Positions 9,250-20,162 of a DNA stretch of 64,000 nucleotides are shown here, piece after piece. The notes below the pieces were generated by a model. That model had not been told where the DNA came from and ran no database searches. It saw only the letters and a program-made list of their open reading frames with translations. The first letter of the stretch is position 1. The number at the start of each line of letters is the position of its first letter. Source of the stretch: Entamoeba invadens IP1. Lineage: Eukaryota > Evosea > Mastigamoebida > Endamoebidae. The stretch is from the NCBI RefSeq assembly GCF_000330505.1, contig NW_004443770.1:385099-449098 (forward strand), read 5' to 3'. The position numbers and the translations under genes are program-made.

Positions 9250-10794
9250 CATAATTGAATAATTACACAGTGATAAATTTGTTGTTTTCTATCGTTAATT
9301 TGCATTTTTGTTTGAAACGGTTCATTTGAAAAGCAATTTCTAAACAATATGTTTGAATACTGTTAATAATGATGCATAATAAAAACAGAATAATGTGACT
9401 GAAGTGTTTTATTTTGTTTCACAATTAAAACGTTGAAAATAATATTTTAAAATACATAATCAATATAGACTGAATTTAAAAATATTGGATTTAATTAATA
9501 ACATTTATGTATATAAACATGTATATTTTACATGTAATTGATTGATGTTGTTGATTGTATGTTTATTTAACACTTCAATATCTGTTATAAGTTGAGTACA
9601 TAACACATTAATAATCATATACTTTGTACTTCTCTTTTAAATTTATTATTATTGTATTTTATAATCTATACATGTGTAAAAAGTGGTTTTTATAATGTAA
9701 CTGTATTGTAAAGTTGGTATCATGTCAAATTCTAATCAAATGTTATTTTTTAATGTTTGAAATGCATACATAACAAACTTATACTTTATTTGAAAAAAAA
9801 CTCTGGTATCTGAAAGTCAATTGTATTAAACAACTTAAGTGATCATTAAATTTCACATTTCATGAACATTTTGTTTTGTGGAATGTATCATTTTGTTTTG
9901 GTATATTATATGCTCAACAATTTAATATACCAATGAACTTCATCATTCAAACTGATATAAACCATTATTAAGTACATGTATAGGTAGTATTATATTATCA
10001 AATACATTGAAATTTGGGGTTCAAAAGTTCCAAAAAGTTTTATAAGGTGCTTTGGCTATATGAATAAAAAAACATTAATTTCAAAATCGAAATTATACAT
10101 GGAGTTATACAATAAAGCTTTTTGAACTTTTGAAGAAGTTGTAACCCACAACATCTTAAAAACCGTTTAAGTTCAACTTTTGTTTTCGTATTATTTGAAA
10201 TTACTTTCGGAAACAACAATTTAATGGTTTTTGATTACTATTGTACCATAATTAATTTATTCTCCCCTTCGTTATGTTTTTTGAATTATACTATATTTTT
10301 TCACATAAAAAGAGTTTCTTTCGTAAAGCTTTTAAATAAAAAAAATCTAAAATTATTTAAATCTTATAACACATCAAATTCAATACATTTGAAACATTAT
10401 TATATAACTATTTCAAAATATATTAAATAGTAATATACCGTTAAAAACATATATTCTTTCTACGTTTTTAATAATTGTATTTTCAATGTTTGTGTATACA
10501 ATAAAATAACTTTAAATACTATTCATAACATAACCTATTTGATTTTATCAAAAATGAAATTGACAAATAATTCTTTAAAAAACTACCTATTTGTTCTATT
10601 TTTAATAATTTACTTTTAAAAAAACATTTTATTATTTGAAAAAAATTAAAAATTATAAATTTATTATAATATATTATAACCAAACCAAACTTTTATTATC
10701 TAAACACATTAATAAAGAATAATATAATTAATTATATTATTTACTATATCAAAACATTGTAAACATCACTTGAAAATGCAAATTTGTTTTTGTA
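9250..10794. other. Long AT-rich gene-free stretch before the hydrolase gene
   Basis: No coding potential on either strand beyond chance. An imperfect inverted repeat lies at 10018-10135 (listed separately). The last 100-200 bases probably hold the promoter of the gene starting at 10795. Confidence 0.4.
10018..10135. repeat. Imperfect inverted repeat with about 25-bp arms
   Basis: The left arm (GGTTCAAAAGTTCCAAAAAG, 10018-10037, extending to about 10043) is complementary to the right arm (about 10112-10135, containing CTTTTTGAACTTTTGAA) apart from a few differences. The spacer is about 68 bp. Possibly a degenerate small MITE. Confidence 0.5.
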
Positions 10795-12093
10795 ATGGAG
10801 ACACCAGTTTTTCTTCGCTCTTTATTTTTATCAATTACTTTGTCTTTCACCGACTATATTCTTTTTGCCTCGCATCGGAAATTACAAACCGTTCAGAGTG
10901 TTTTATTGTATGCCATGGTATTGACTTTATTAACATTCCACCTTATATCCTTTTTTATATTCTTTGCGTTATTTGGTGTAGTCATTGTTCTTTACTCGGC
11001 TCAAAAAAACACCCCTGTGATCTTCCACTCACCAACTAAAGAATCAGAAGAGTTGTCAACCCACTTATCATTGACACCTTTCCAATTGTCCCCGTTCCTC
11101 TGTGACGGGGCGTTACAAACCATCACCGTCTTCCTCACAAAATACCCCAAGAATATGTCTTTCACCCGTCGCATGGTGACGGGGTTTGACGGGGGCGAGT
11201 TTGCTGTGGACTGGCTTGACTGCCAAGACACACTTCCCACCACCTCTCCGGTGATTATTATCTTCCACGGATTGGCTGGTGGTAGTCGTGAGAGTTATGT
11301 CCGACGATTTGCGGACGCTGCAAATAAAGAAGGGTATCGTGTCTGTGTCTACACGTATCGAGGGTGTGCCGGGACTTTAATGAAAACGCCACGCGCGTAC
11401 AATGTCACGTGTTTAGAAGACACAGAAACGGTTATAAGTCATGTTCATCAAATATATATAGAGTCTCAGATCTTTTTGGTAGGGTATTCGATGGGAGGGA
11501 TGATTGTAACGAGCGTATTAGGACGTCTTGAACATTTAAAAGAGAAATGTAACTTAGCGGGAATAGTTGCGGTGAGCTCGACGTGGAATTCATTGTCGTC
11601 GTCTGAATATATTCCATCAGCGTTCATGAAAGGCTTTACCGAGTCGCTTGTAAAGATCTCAAAGAAGAACAAAAACGTCTTTGAACGTGCGATGAAAGAG
11701 GGGAGAATAAAACTGTTTGATTTTGGACTTATGGATTATGTGAAGAACATCGCTACATTCGACAAAAACTTCGATTGCAAGATATTCGGCTTTGGTAATA
11801 ACGAAACGTACTACTCGGACATCGAACAGTGGTACCACTTATTACCTCAATCGAATATCCCTTTCTTGGCAATTAACGCGTTCGACGACCCCATCGCAAT
11901 TATCCCAGATGTCACTTTGGGTAGAATCAAAAATGCTGTTTCTGTCTCAAAAAATGTGATATTTGTGGTGACAAATAACGGAGGGCATTTGGGATGGGAA
12001 GAAAAAGGAAAGGGAATCACTTTTGTGGATAAGACTACACTCGAGTACTTCAATGCTTTATTGGGATCTAATAATAAAGGCGTCACAAAATAA
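10795..12093 (+). CDS. Membrane-anchored alpha/beta hydrolase, ABHD1/ABHD3/YheT (EMB8) type
   Basis: 432 aa with one or two N-terminal hydrophobic segments (residues about 8-22 and 42-65), suggesting ER or other membrane anchoring. The hydrolase fold starts near residue 150: PVIIIFHGLAGGSRE carries the oxyanion-hole HG, GYRVCVYTYRGCAG is typical of the UPF0017 group, the nucleophile elbow is GYSMGG (Ser232), acid is Asp364 or Asp365 in NAFDDPIAI, and His398 lies in GGHLGW. The family members act on phospholipids or acylated lipids; the substrate here is not predictable. The start at 10795 is the first ATG that includes the membrane segment. The next gene, eL42, is in the same direction 312 bp on. 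Confidence 0.9.
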   Translation: METPVFLRSLFLSITLSFTDYILFASHRKLQTVQSVLLYAMVLTLLTFHLISFFIFFALFGVVIVLYSAQKNTPVIFHSPTKESEELSTHLSLTPFQLSPFLCDGALQTITVFLTKYPKNMSFTRRMVTGFDGGEFAVDWLDCQDTLPTTSPVIIIFHGLAGGSRESYVRRFADAANKEGYRVCVYTYRGCAGTLMKTPRAYNVTCLEDTETVISHVHQIYIESQIFLVGYSMGGMIVTSVLGRLEHLKEKCNLAGIVAVSSTWNSLSSSEYIPSAFMKGFTESLVKISKKNKNVFERAMKEGRIKLFDFGLMDYVKNIATFDKNFDCKIFGFGNNETYYSDIEQWYHLLPQSNIPFLAINAFDDPIAIIPDVTLGRIKNAVSVSKNVIFVVTNNGGHLGWEEKGKGITFVDKTTLEYFNALLGSNNKGVTK

Positions 12094-12405
12094 ATAAGAT
12101 TGAGGTTTTCTTTGTTGTATTTAAAAATAGTTATAATTACTATACTTGGTAATACCACAATAATGGTGTGTACTATACTATATAATAAAAACAAATTATA
12201 ATATATAATACATAACAATTTATTCTTAAAACTGTATTATAAACAAACTATTATTATAACCAAAGAAAAATCCTTCAAAAGCAACAATTGATTTAGAAAA
12301 AACATTTTAAAAAAAAAGAAAGAAACGATGAAATAAAAAAATAGTTAAAATATAGAAAAAAGTGAAACCCTGAAAAGAAAGGAAATCTCGAGATATTCCA
12401 GTCCT
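12094..12405. other. AT-rich spacer, presumed eL42 promoter
   Basis: About 310 bp with no frame or repeat of note. Confidence 0.4.
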
Positions 12406-12702
12406 ATGGTTGTAGTTCCAAAGGCTCGAAAGACTTATTGCCCTCGATGCAATAAGCACACCCCCCATAAAGTGTCTCAGTACAAGAAAGGAAAGGATTC
12501 ACTTCATGCGCAAGGTAAGAGAAGATACGATCGTAAACAAAAAGGTTTCGGAGGTCAGACCAAGCCCGTCTTCAAGAAGAAAGCAAAAACTACAAAGAAA
12601 GTTGTTTTGAAGCTTGAGTGCTCGAAATGCAAATACAAACTCCAAAAATGCATGAAGAGATGCAAACACTTCGAGTTGGGTAATGAAAAGAAGGATAAGT
12701 AA
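12406..12702 (+). CDS. RPL36A: 60S ribosomal protein eL42 (L36a/L44)
   Basis: 98 aa with near-canonical sequence along its whole length: the [20 protein letters not shown] zinc-knuckle start, [35 protein letters not shown] and the second cysteine pair LECSKCKYK before KRCKHFELG. Binds near the tRNA E-site of the large subunit. The proline in QTKP (Pro54), equivalent to yeast Pro56 at the cycloheximide pocket, is present, so this copy is of the drug-sensitive type (family knowledge applied to the residue seen). It lacks the usual GQVIQF C-terminal tail and ends ELGNEKKDK. No intron. Confidence 0.97.
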   Translation: MVVVPKARKTYCPRCNKHTPHKVSQYKKGKDSLHAQGKRRYDRKQKGFGGQTKPVFKKKAKTTKKVVLKLECSKCKYKLQKCMKRCKHFELGNEKKDK

Positions 12703-13007
12703 TCTTAAGCAGTATTGTTGTCATCTAGTTTATTTTTTATAGTTCTGTATAACTTGTTTTTAGTTTGTTGGTGGTTTCTTTTGATAGTTTTTATTCTTTT
12801 ATTCATAACTATTTTTGGTTATTTAATAAGATCCGGTTCTTTCTTTTCCGATTTTGTTTGTCTATTTTATACTGAAACAAATTATTCCGAAGAAACGAAC
12901 CTTATTGATTATTATTTTATATATATATAAAATATTAATACTCAATAGTTTAATACCTATTTATGAACTAATTATAAAAATACTTCATAATGTTTTATAT
13001 TTGAAAT
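12703..13007. other. AT-rich 3' flank of eL42
   Basis: A 71-codon hydrophobic frame at 12715-12930 is T-rich low complexity and not credible as a gene. Confidence 0.4.
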
Positions 13008-13269
13008 AATGGTATACCTTTGGGAGTCAATTTTGACAGCCCGAAATAGAACAAAATTTGAAAAAAATATAATTAGCGCAGTTCTGATTAGGACATTTTT
13101 CCCGATTTTGGTTTTAAGTTTTATGTAATTTTTGTTTGTTGAATAACAAAAAGAACGCTCTAGAGCTGCCACGTCATAACATTTTAAGGATAAATTGCGA
13201 GTGAAAAAAAACAAACCAATCAGATTCAATCTAGTCTATAGATAGTAACTATTATCAAAATTATTAAAT
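13008..13269 (+). repeat. Left 262-bp arm of the fold-back element
   Basis: Reverse complement of 13837-14098; starts with the palindrome GGTATACC at 13011-13018. Confidence 0.85.
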
Positions 13270-13836
13270 TAAATATATTTTATTATTTGTTTAACAAGTT
13301 GTTTAAAAAAAATAAATTTATCAATCTATTAGAAACATGTTTTATAGTTATAATGTGAAAGTCACTTTTAATATAACAATTGACCATATTGATAATCGTT
13401 TTATTCAAATATGATATTTAATTTGTGTTATCATTATAAGTTTTGAAATAGATTGTTTTTATCGTTGATGACATTGATCAAATGGTAATTTATGTGTGAT
13501 GATATACGTAAAAAGTATCATTCAATAATTGATATAGTTTAAAGATATGTAACGATAATTTAATAACTTATGTTAATAAAATAAAATTTCAATTATTTAT
13601 AATGTTTTTATTATATTAATACGAGTGTTATTACACTATCATTATGTTTTAAACACGATTTTATACCTATTTGTTCAAGGTATCTATTGTTTTAAAGCTT
13701 CTTGTATAATTTGTTGTCACATCACTACAAAAATTTGTGGAATAATAACTTAAATTATAATAAATAATAATAAATACAACAATTTTTAATAAAAAAATTA
13801 TAAAAAAACTTATTGTTTTAATGGTTTCAAAGACAG

Positions 13837-14098
13837 ATTTAATAATTTTGATAATAGTTACTATCTATAGACTAGATTGAATCTGATTGGTTTGTTTTTT
13901 TTCACTCGCAATTTATCCTTAAAATGTTATGACGTGGCAGCTCTAGAGCGTTCTTTTTGTTATTCAACAAACAAAAATTACATAAAACTTAAAACCAAAA
14001 TCGGGAAAAATGTCCTAATCAGAACTGCGCTAATTATATTTTTTTCAAATTTTGTTCTATTTCGGGCTGTCAAAATTGACTCCCAAAGGTATACCATT
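13837..14098 (-). repeat. Right 262-bp arm of the fold-back element
   Basis: Reverse complement of 13008-13269. Confidence 0.85.
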
Positions 14099-14886
14099 TT
14101 AAAAATTAAAAATATCAAAAATAACTATTTTAATTAAAATAACAATATAAATAGTTAAGTTGTTATTTTTTTTTCCATTTCATACTGATTGGTTGTATTA
14201 AATAATGAAACGGAAATACAAATCCTGTGTTGATTAGTCTGTGTTACTATAAAAAAAGAGGAAAACAAAGTTTTAAAAGAAACAAAATGTCGTTTAATGA
14301 CCAAAACTACTTTTTTAATAACAATTCTTTGAATAAAAACGACAAAAATGTACTTTAAGGAATTTATATTCATTTTTATCTAAAGTGATAATCCACAGAA
14401 TGAATTGGAATAAATATGACAATGATAAATTTAACCATTAAAAAACTATTGTTTTTTTAATAAAACAAATTTTAGATTGTATTGGCATTTTAAGATACCA
14501 TTAACCATTCTCACGTGTTTTTTTATTATTAATACTTTGTTTTCTTACCAAAATATCTGAAAATACATTTGACAAAGAGGTAACTGAAAAAAGAACTAAA
14601 AATACTTATAAAAGTTTGGCATTTCCTTCTTCATTCCACCACTTTTTTTAAAAATACGAACAAAACCAAACAAAAAACTATTATGTGGACACGCTATTAA
14701 ACAAAAAATTCAAATTGATATTTCTGAAATTGAACCATCAAATTAATTATAAATAAATTAAATTTAAACTATACAAACAGTTTCTTGAAAAACGTGGAAC
14801 CCACAAAAGAAATTTGATTTTTCGAACATCCTTATTGAAAGAAGAAAAAAAGAAAAAAAAAATTGTCTTAAAATCATATTTTTCTA
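14099..14886. other. Intergenic region upstream of the secreted Lys-rich gene
   Basis: AT-rich; contains a TATAAAAG at about 14608 that could be a core promoter element, but it is 280 bp from the start codon. No gene seen. Confidence 0.4.
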
Positions 14887-17277
14887 ATGCAGTTTTTAGT
14901 GCTGCTCTCTGTTTTATTATGTTTTGCAGCGATGGCTTCTGCGCGTGGCGGTGATGACCTAATTTTTGATTCCTTAGATTCGGACCTTTCCTTTGTTGAC
15001 GAATTGATGGAGTATTCCCTTGAAGACAAGTTATTTAAAAAATTGAAAAGTGCTGTGAAGAAGGTCAGTAGTAAAGTGAGTAAAGTAGCGAAGAAAGCGA
15101 CATCGGTAGCCAAAAAAGTTGGTAAGACTGCTGTCAAAGCTGGTGTCAAAGTTGGGAAGGCGTATGTCAGTTCCAAAGTTTCTAAAGTGAAAGCGGGCTT
15201 AAAAGTCGCGAAAGGGCTGAAGAAAGCAGCCACTGGTAAAATTAAGAATAAGTTAGGATCATTGAAGAAGAGTTTTAAGGACAAAGTGAAGTCGGTGAAG
15301 TCAGTAGGGAAGAAGTTTACGAGTAAGATAGGTAAGATCAGTACCAAGTTTACTAGTGGGATCAAGAAGTCGATGAGTGGGATGAAAAAGACGTTTAATG
15401 GGGTGAAGAGTTCAGTGAACAAAGGGATGAAAAGCATATCCACCTCGATGAAAAAGGCGACGAAGAAAGTGAAAGGGGTGATGTCCAAAACAGTGAAGGG
15501 AGTGACTGGTAAAGTCGTGAAAGGGATTAACGGAGTGAAGAATACTATTAAGAAGGGAGTTACTACCGTTAAAGGGAAAGTGACTGGCGGTCTTAATAAG
15601 TTGAAAAAAGGGATGAAAAATATAGCGGACAAAACAGTCAAATTTGGGAAGAAAGCGACTGCCGCTATCAAGAGTGTAGGGAAGAAGGTGAAAGAGAAAG
15701 GAAAAGCGATTGGAAAAGAATTGAAAAAGTTGGGGAAAATGACTTCTGAGAAGGCGAAGAAATTCTTTGGGAAGAAGTGGGACCAAATGAAGAAAGGAAT
15801 GAAAGACAAATTAAAAGACATTAAAGATAAGAAACAAAAGAAACAACAAATGGATTTGATGCAGAACAAATGTTATTTAGAAGCACTCAGAAAATGTGGG
15901 TGTTGTCCTAAATGTCTTGCTGAAGCCGAGAAACAGCAGAAGAAATTGAAAGCAAAGAGTACGTCTTCATCATCTTCAAGTAAATCATCTTCATCAAGTA
16001 AATCGTCAAGTTCTTCGACGTCTTCATCAACATCGGGTGGATCTTCTTCGGGTGGATCGTCTGGTGGTGACTCTGGAGCTTCAAGTGGTGGAGATGCAGG
16101 AGCATCTTCAGGAGGATCTAGTGAGTCCAATGCCGGTGCTTCCAGTGGAGGCAGTTCTGGAGGGTCTTCATCGAGTGGAGGAAGTTCATCATCCGGAGCA
16201 GATAGTTTGTTATGAAATTATTAATAAATTTCTTCTAATTAATAGGTGGAGCTTCGTCAGGTGGAAGTTCAATGGGTGGTGATGGTTTGTTGTATTTACT
16301 CCTTTTAATGACATTAAGACTCACAAATAGTTACTCCAAGTACTCCAACTGTCCCAACTCCAAGTGTTCCAACCCCAAGTGAACCCGTTCCAAGTGTCCC
16401 ATCTACTCCTTCGATACCTACAACACCATCTGAACCAAGTACGCCAAGCACTCCTTATGTGCCTCCTCCTACTCTACCAAGTACACCAAGTGTCCCAAGC
16501 ACTCCTTCAGAATCGGGTTCTAACTCAAATGCTAATGCTCAGATGCAACAAATGATGCAACAGCAAATGCAGCAAATGCAACAGATGCAACAACAACAAC
16601 AGCAGATGATCATGAACGTACCACAACAAACACAAACGCAAGCCCCACCAACTATCATTCAAGTCCCAGGAGCTCCAGCAACCGCAGCACCCCCTCCTGT
16701 GATCAATTTGCCGAACATCAATATTTCTAATACAAACGACAATAAACAAGAAAGAAAAGTCGACAAGAATGTGACGAAGAAGAAAGAAGTCGAAAAGAAG
16801 AAACACCGAGTCATTAAAATCCAGTCGGACCCCGAGGAAGGATTTGCGGAGAGTAAAGTCGTCATCAAAAAGGAAAAGAAACAGAAGGAAAAGGTTGTTC
16901 CCGTGATTATCCCCCCTGTCCGACCACACTTGAGACCTCAAGTGAAGCCCGTTGTACCAGAAAGAAGAGTCGAAGTCCCTCAACAAGTCATTGAAAAGGT
17001 CGTCGAGGTGCCTAAACGTGTTGTGCAGAAGCAAGAAGATCCTGTTGTGGTGAAGAAAGTGAATGTCCCGAGTGGAGTTGAGCCGATTGAGAAAGTTGTG
17101 AAGACTCATGTGGCGAAAAAGGTCATTGTGAATATCGCGAAGAAATTAATACCGAAGTTTAAACCAATCAGAAAACACTGCGAGTGCATTCCAACAGATA
17201 TCCCGTGTAAGGAAAGCGCAATCAAGAGAAACAGAAAAGAACTGAAAGCTATTAACGAGGTACTCAGACATTTATAA
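14887..17277 (+). CDS. Secreted 767-aa mosaic protein: Lys-rich 11-residue repeats, Ser/Gly, Pro and Gln tracts
   Basis: Three exons: 14887-16204, 16246-16284 and 16331-17277. The introns are 41 and 46 nt (both GTTTGT...TAG) and both junctions are in phase. Residues 1-19 are a signal peptide ending AMASA, then an acidic linker. Residues about 50-320 are extremely basic with an 11-residue periodicity of amphipathic helix (e.g. VGKKVKEKGKA / IGKELKKLGKM / TSEKAKKFFGK), the pattern of group 3 LEA, perilipin and synuclein helices. A Cys cluster (KCGCCPKC) follows, then Ser/Gly repeats (360-455), Thr-Pro-Ser repeats (456-510), a Gln/Met tract (523-550) and a basic Pro/Val-rich C-terminus ending with three Cys. 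No known enzyme domain. Role unknown. Membrane-, polyanion- or cyst-wall-binding are possible. Confidence 0.88.
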
Positions 17278-18077
17278 TACATTTTTTTGTTGCTCATGTT
17301 CTGCACTTTGAAAGGGGAATGTCAGATACTAAATAAGTATCAGATTAGGGTGGTGATAAAATAAGAGGATTGAAAAATCAAGGAATAAAGTGGTGGAGCG
17401 AAGATGTTTGGTACTAGCACAACAACTCGTAAAATGAAAATTGGAGAAATATGCGAGAAAATGACATTTTTAACTTTGTGGTAATAAACACCCGCGTTTT
17501 TATTCAAAAAGCATCGTGTTTGGTAACATTCTGGAAATTATCCCATGTCAAATAACAAAAAATGAAAGTATTTATAAAACGGGATTTTTGTTTTTTTTTT
17601 GATTGGCCAAAAAAGTTCTGCTAAACCCCAAAAAGTTGGTTTGGGCGTATTTTTCTTTTGTATCATATTTTAATGGTATAGTTATAATTTAATTATTAAT
17701 TAAAAGCTAGTAGAGAAACTTCACCAAAATAAGTGACGTTTTGGGATATCGAGAATTTCCCGATTAGTAGCGGTATTTAAGAACTGACGTTATTAATATC
17801 TGCATTATCAAAAACCTCAAACTAGAAAATAAAAAAAAATCAGAAATAAAAAAACGGATATATTTAAAAATAAGTAAAAGTAATAAATTGTCAATATTTA
17901 CAAAGTGAATCCCGATATCATGATTGAAAACTGCGGAATAAAGAAACTTGAAAAGGGCAGAGAAATAAAAAAGTGTCCAATCACAGAGCGGAATGAGAAC
18001 TGATTAAAAGCCAACAAAGAGAAAAAGAGATCGCGAAATAACTTGAAATTGTGAACTGAAAAATTCAGAAGAAAGGA
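17278..18077. other. Intergenic region between the mosaic gene and the SDR gene
   Basis: A 26-codon frame at about 17404-17484 is too short to call. The promoter of the SDR gene is at the right end. Confidence 0.4.
18059..18067 (+). promoter_or_regulatory. Entamoeba initiator (Inr) match AAAAATTCA
   Basis: An exact match to the Inr core known from Entamoeba promoters lies 10 bases before the ATG at 18078, the very short leader usual in this genus. A GAAC-containing stretch (GAATGAGAAC) ends at 18000. Single-motif evidence in AT-rich DNA. Confidence 0.5.
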
Positions 18078-19169
18078 ATGAAGGTGTTAGTCCTCGGTGG
18101 TACTGGATTTGTTGGCCGCAATTTGGTCAAGATGCTGATGGATGGAGGGAAGACTTCGTACATCCGATCTGTCGATAAGGTCTTTCCCGAGACTGCTTAT
18201 TTAAGTGCGGAGCACTCCGCTGTCTACGCTGATCCACAAAAGTGTGAGTTCATGCAAGGCAATTTAGTGAATCAAGCCTCAGTGTCTAAAATGTTTACTG
18301 TTGATGGAGGCTTTGATGTTGTCTATGACTGTGCTGCTGAGACTAAACTTGGACAAGACGCTTTCATATATGAACAAAAGACTTATGGATTAACTAAGAT
18401 GGTAGCGGAAGAGGCGGTCAAGACTAAAGTCAAAAAGTTCATTCATTTGTCGAATGCACAAGTCTATGACTCATCATCCAAACCTAAAGATGAAAAAGCA
18501 AAGATCAAGCCGTGGACTCGACTTGCAACGTCGCAAGCTAAGGCCGACGATGAACTCCTTAAGATGAAGGATTTACCAGTCGTCATTTTGAGACCATCTA
18601 TTATTTATGGACAAGGCGACGTCACTGGTATTGCTCCACGTATCATCTGTGCCGCTGTTTATAAGTTCACTGGGAAGAAGATGGAGTTCTTGTGGACTGG
18701 AGATATGAAGATGAATACCGTTCATGTCAAAGACGTTTGTAAGGCTATGATCCATTGTGCTACTGAACCAAAAATCACTATTGGGTCCATCTTCAACTTG
18801 TGCGACAAAAACGATACAACACAGAAAAAGGTCAACACCATCTTGGAAGAGATTTTCAAAATAAAAACTGGATTCAAGGGAACTATCATCTCAACGGCCG
18901 CAGAAAAACTCGGAATGGAAGATGTGTGCGAAACAGTCAATGATGAACACTTGAAACCATGGTCACAACTGTGCAAGGAAAAAAATCTTGTAGGGACTCC
19001 GCTCTCCCCATTCTTGGACCAGGAACTCTTGTACAACAACCCGTATTGCATCGATGGGTCTGCTATCGAAAAAACAGGATTCACTTACGATGTACCTAAT
19101 ATGACAACGGACCTCATAAAAGACGAAATCAAGTACTTCTCAGACTTGAAACTCTTCCCAGTCTACTAA
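18078..19169 (+). CDS. Extended SDR-family NAD(P)-binding protein (3-beta-HSD/epimerase-like), catalytic Tyr missing
   Basis: 363 aa. The N-terminal Rossmann motif is LGGTGFVGRNL. The acidic residue after beta-2 is SVDK, and the chain follows the extended SDR plan: DVVYDCAAET, then HLSNAQVYDS (equivalent to the catalytic Ser/Thr strand), and VVILRPSIIYGQGD. At the active site the YxxxK motif reads TSQAK: the lysine and the following A..E helix are kept but the tyrosine is threonine. It is therefore probably a weak or non-classical enzyme, or an NAD(P)-sensing protein. The substrate cannot be predicted; 3-beta-hydroxysteroid dehydrogenase is only the nearest family name. Confidence 0.88.
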   Translation: MKVLVLGGTGFVGRNLVKMLMDGGKTSYIRSVDKVFPETAYLSAEHSAVYADPQKCEFMQGNLVNQASVSKMFTVDGGFDVVYDCAAETKLGQDAFIYEQKTYGLTKMVAEEAVKTKVKKFIHLSNAQVYDSSSKPKDEKAKIKPWTRLATSQAKADDELLKMKDLPVVILRPSIIYGQGDVTGIAPRIICAAVYKFTGKKMEFLWTGDMKMNTVHVKDVCKAMIHCATEPKITIGSIFNLCDKNDTTQKKVNTILEEIFKIKTGFKGTIISTAAEKLGMEDVCETVNDEHLKPWSQLCKEKNLVGTPLSPFLDQELLYNNPYCIDGSAIEKTGFTYDVPNMTTDLIKDEIKYFSDLKLFPVY

Positions 19170-19511
19170 GATCAATTCACCAGTTTTGTGTGATTTTTTA
19201 AAGGTTTTTTATTAATATTTTAATAAAACGTTAGTTTTATGGTTGAATTTAACTGTCAAGTTAATTAACAAGTTTATTCAATTTAAATTAAAAATTTAAA
19301 TTAATTTATATTACATATTATATAATAATTATAAAACAATTATAATTAAAATCAACACCAAAACAATTAATAGTTATGTTATAATTTAACATAGTAAAAC
19401 TCGGACTAAATATAAGTGAAAGACATTTTTTATCCATCTACAAAAATCAAACTCAAGAAGTGAAAAAAAAAAGAAAAAAGATGAAGAACTTGAAAATATT
19501 ATATTTTGAGG
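19170..19511. other. AT-rich spacer, presumed promoter of the next gene
   Basis: No frame or repeat of note. Confidence 0.4.
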
Positions 19512-20162
19512 ATGTTTGTGTTTTTTATCCTGTTAGTAGCATTTACTCTGGCAAAATCAGAGAAGAAAAAGGAAGACACTGAATCATATAAAGATATTAC
19601 ACTTCCTGACTCAGTGATTAAATCGAAACTGAGAGTTGCAAGAAGACTTGAACAACAATTGAAAATGAGTTCAGCCGACGCGAAGCACGCAGCGGAATCC
19701 ATTTTGTCATCAATTGATGAGACTGCGATAAATCCAACACTTGAAAGAGCAAAGGCCGTTGCTTCGAAGGTGAAAAAGGCGGCTAAAGTGACTGAAAAAC
19801 ATATGAAAGGGAAGAAATTGTGTGGCGATGAATTGATTAACTTGGCTAAGATGTACGACGACAAAATTAAAGTCCCCAAATTCGACATGACAAAATTGAA
19901 CGACATGATCGACGCGGCCGTGAAGAAATACACCGTAGCAAACAAAATGAAGAAGGTCAAGTGTATGCTGAAGAAGGCAAAGAGAGAAGGACTGAAAATC
20001 GAAGCACCCAAATCCGATATTAAAAGACCACTCAAACTGACTTTGGCTCAACAATATCCACAAATCGCAAAGCTCATACCTGAAACAGACTCTTTCATTG
20101 ACTTCAAGGAAAAGGAAAACGCAAAACAAATGATTCAGAACAAACTCATTAAGAATAACTAA
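19512..20162 (+). CDS. Small secreted Lys/Ala-rich helical protein, function unknown
   Basis: 216 aa from the ATG at 19512, which gives a clean signal peptide (MFVFFILLVAFTLA) followed directly by KSEKKKED. The mature chain is about one-fifth lysine, predicted helical, with two cysteines (KKLCGDE and VKCMLKK) that could form one disulfide. No membrane segment or known domain. It is the second of four secreted Lys-rich proteins between 14887 and 31686. Confidence 0.8.
   Translation: MFVFFILLVAFTLAKSEKKKEDTESYKDITLPDSVIKSKLRVARRLEQQLKMSSADAKHAAESILSSIDETAINPTLERAKAVASKVKKAAKVTEKHMKGKKLCGDELINLAKMYDDKIKVPKFDMTKLNDMIDAAVKKYTVANKMKKVKCMLKKAKREGLKIEAPKSDIKRPLKLTLAQQYPQIAKLIPETDSFIDFKEKENAKQMIQNKLIKNN

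Larger units (their letters stand above)
13008..14098. mobile_element. Fold-back element with identical 262-bp inverted arms
   Basis: Arms at 13008-13269 and 13837-14098 have equal length and appear base-for-base reverse complementary, starting AATGGTATACCTTTGGGA outermost and ending near ATTATTAAAT. Each arm reads as the same 74-residue peptide, which is a consequence of the repeat rather than a gene. The 567-bp centre is AT-rich and non-coding. Near-perfect arm identity suggests recent insertion or gene conversion. No clear target-site duplication was found; the arm length would fit a MULE-like or fold-back class, which is inference. Confidence 0.85.

Noticed and set aside
12715..12930. 71-codon hydrophobic frame after eL42
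   Set aside because: Pure T-rich low complexity (Phe, Leu, Ile), typical of AT-rich non-coding DNA.
12972..13229. 85-codon frame, duplicated at 13877-14137
   Set aside because: Both copies arise from the inverted arms of the fold-back element and are open by chance; composition is not coding-like.
14874..15869. 331-codon minus-strand frame rich in Phe, Leu and Pro
   Set aside because: It is the antisense shadow of the Lys-rich coding repeats (AAG/AAA read backwards gives Phe/Leu); the plus-strand frame has the signal peptide and introns.
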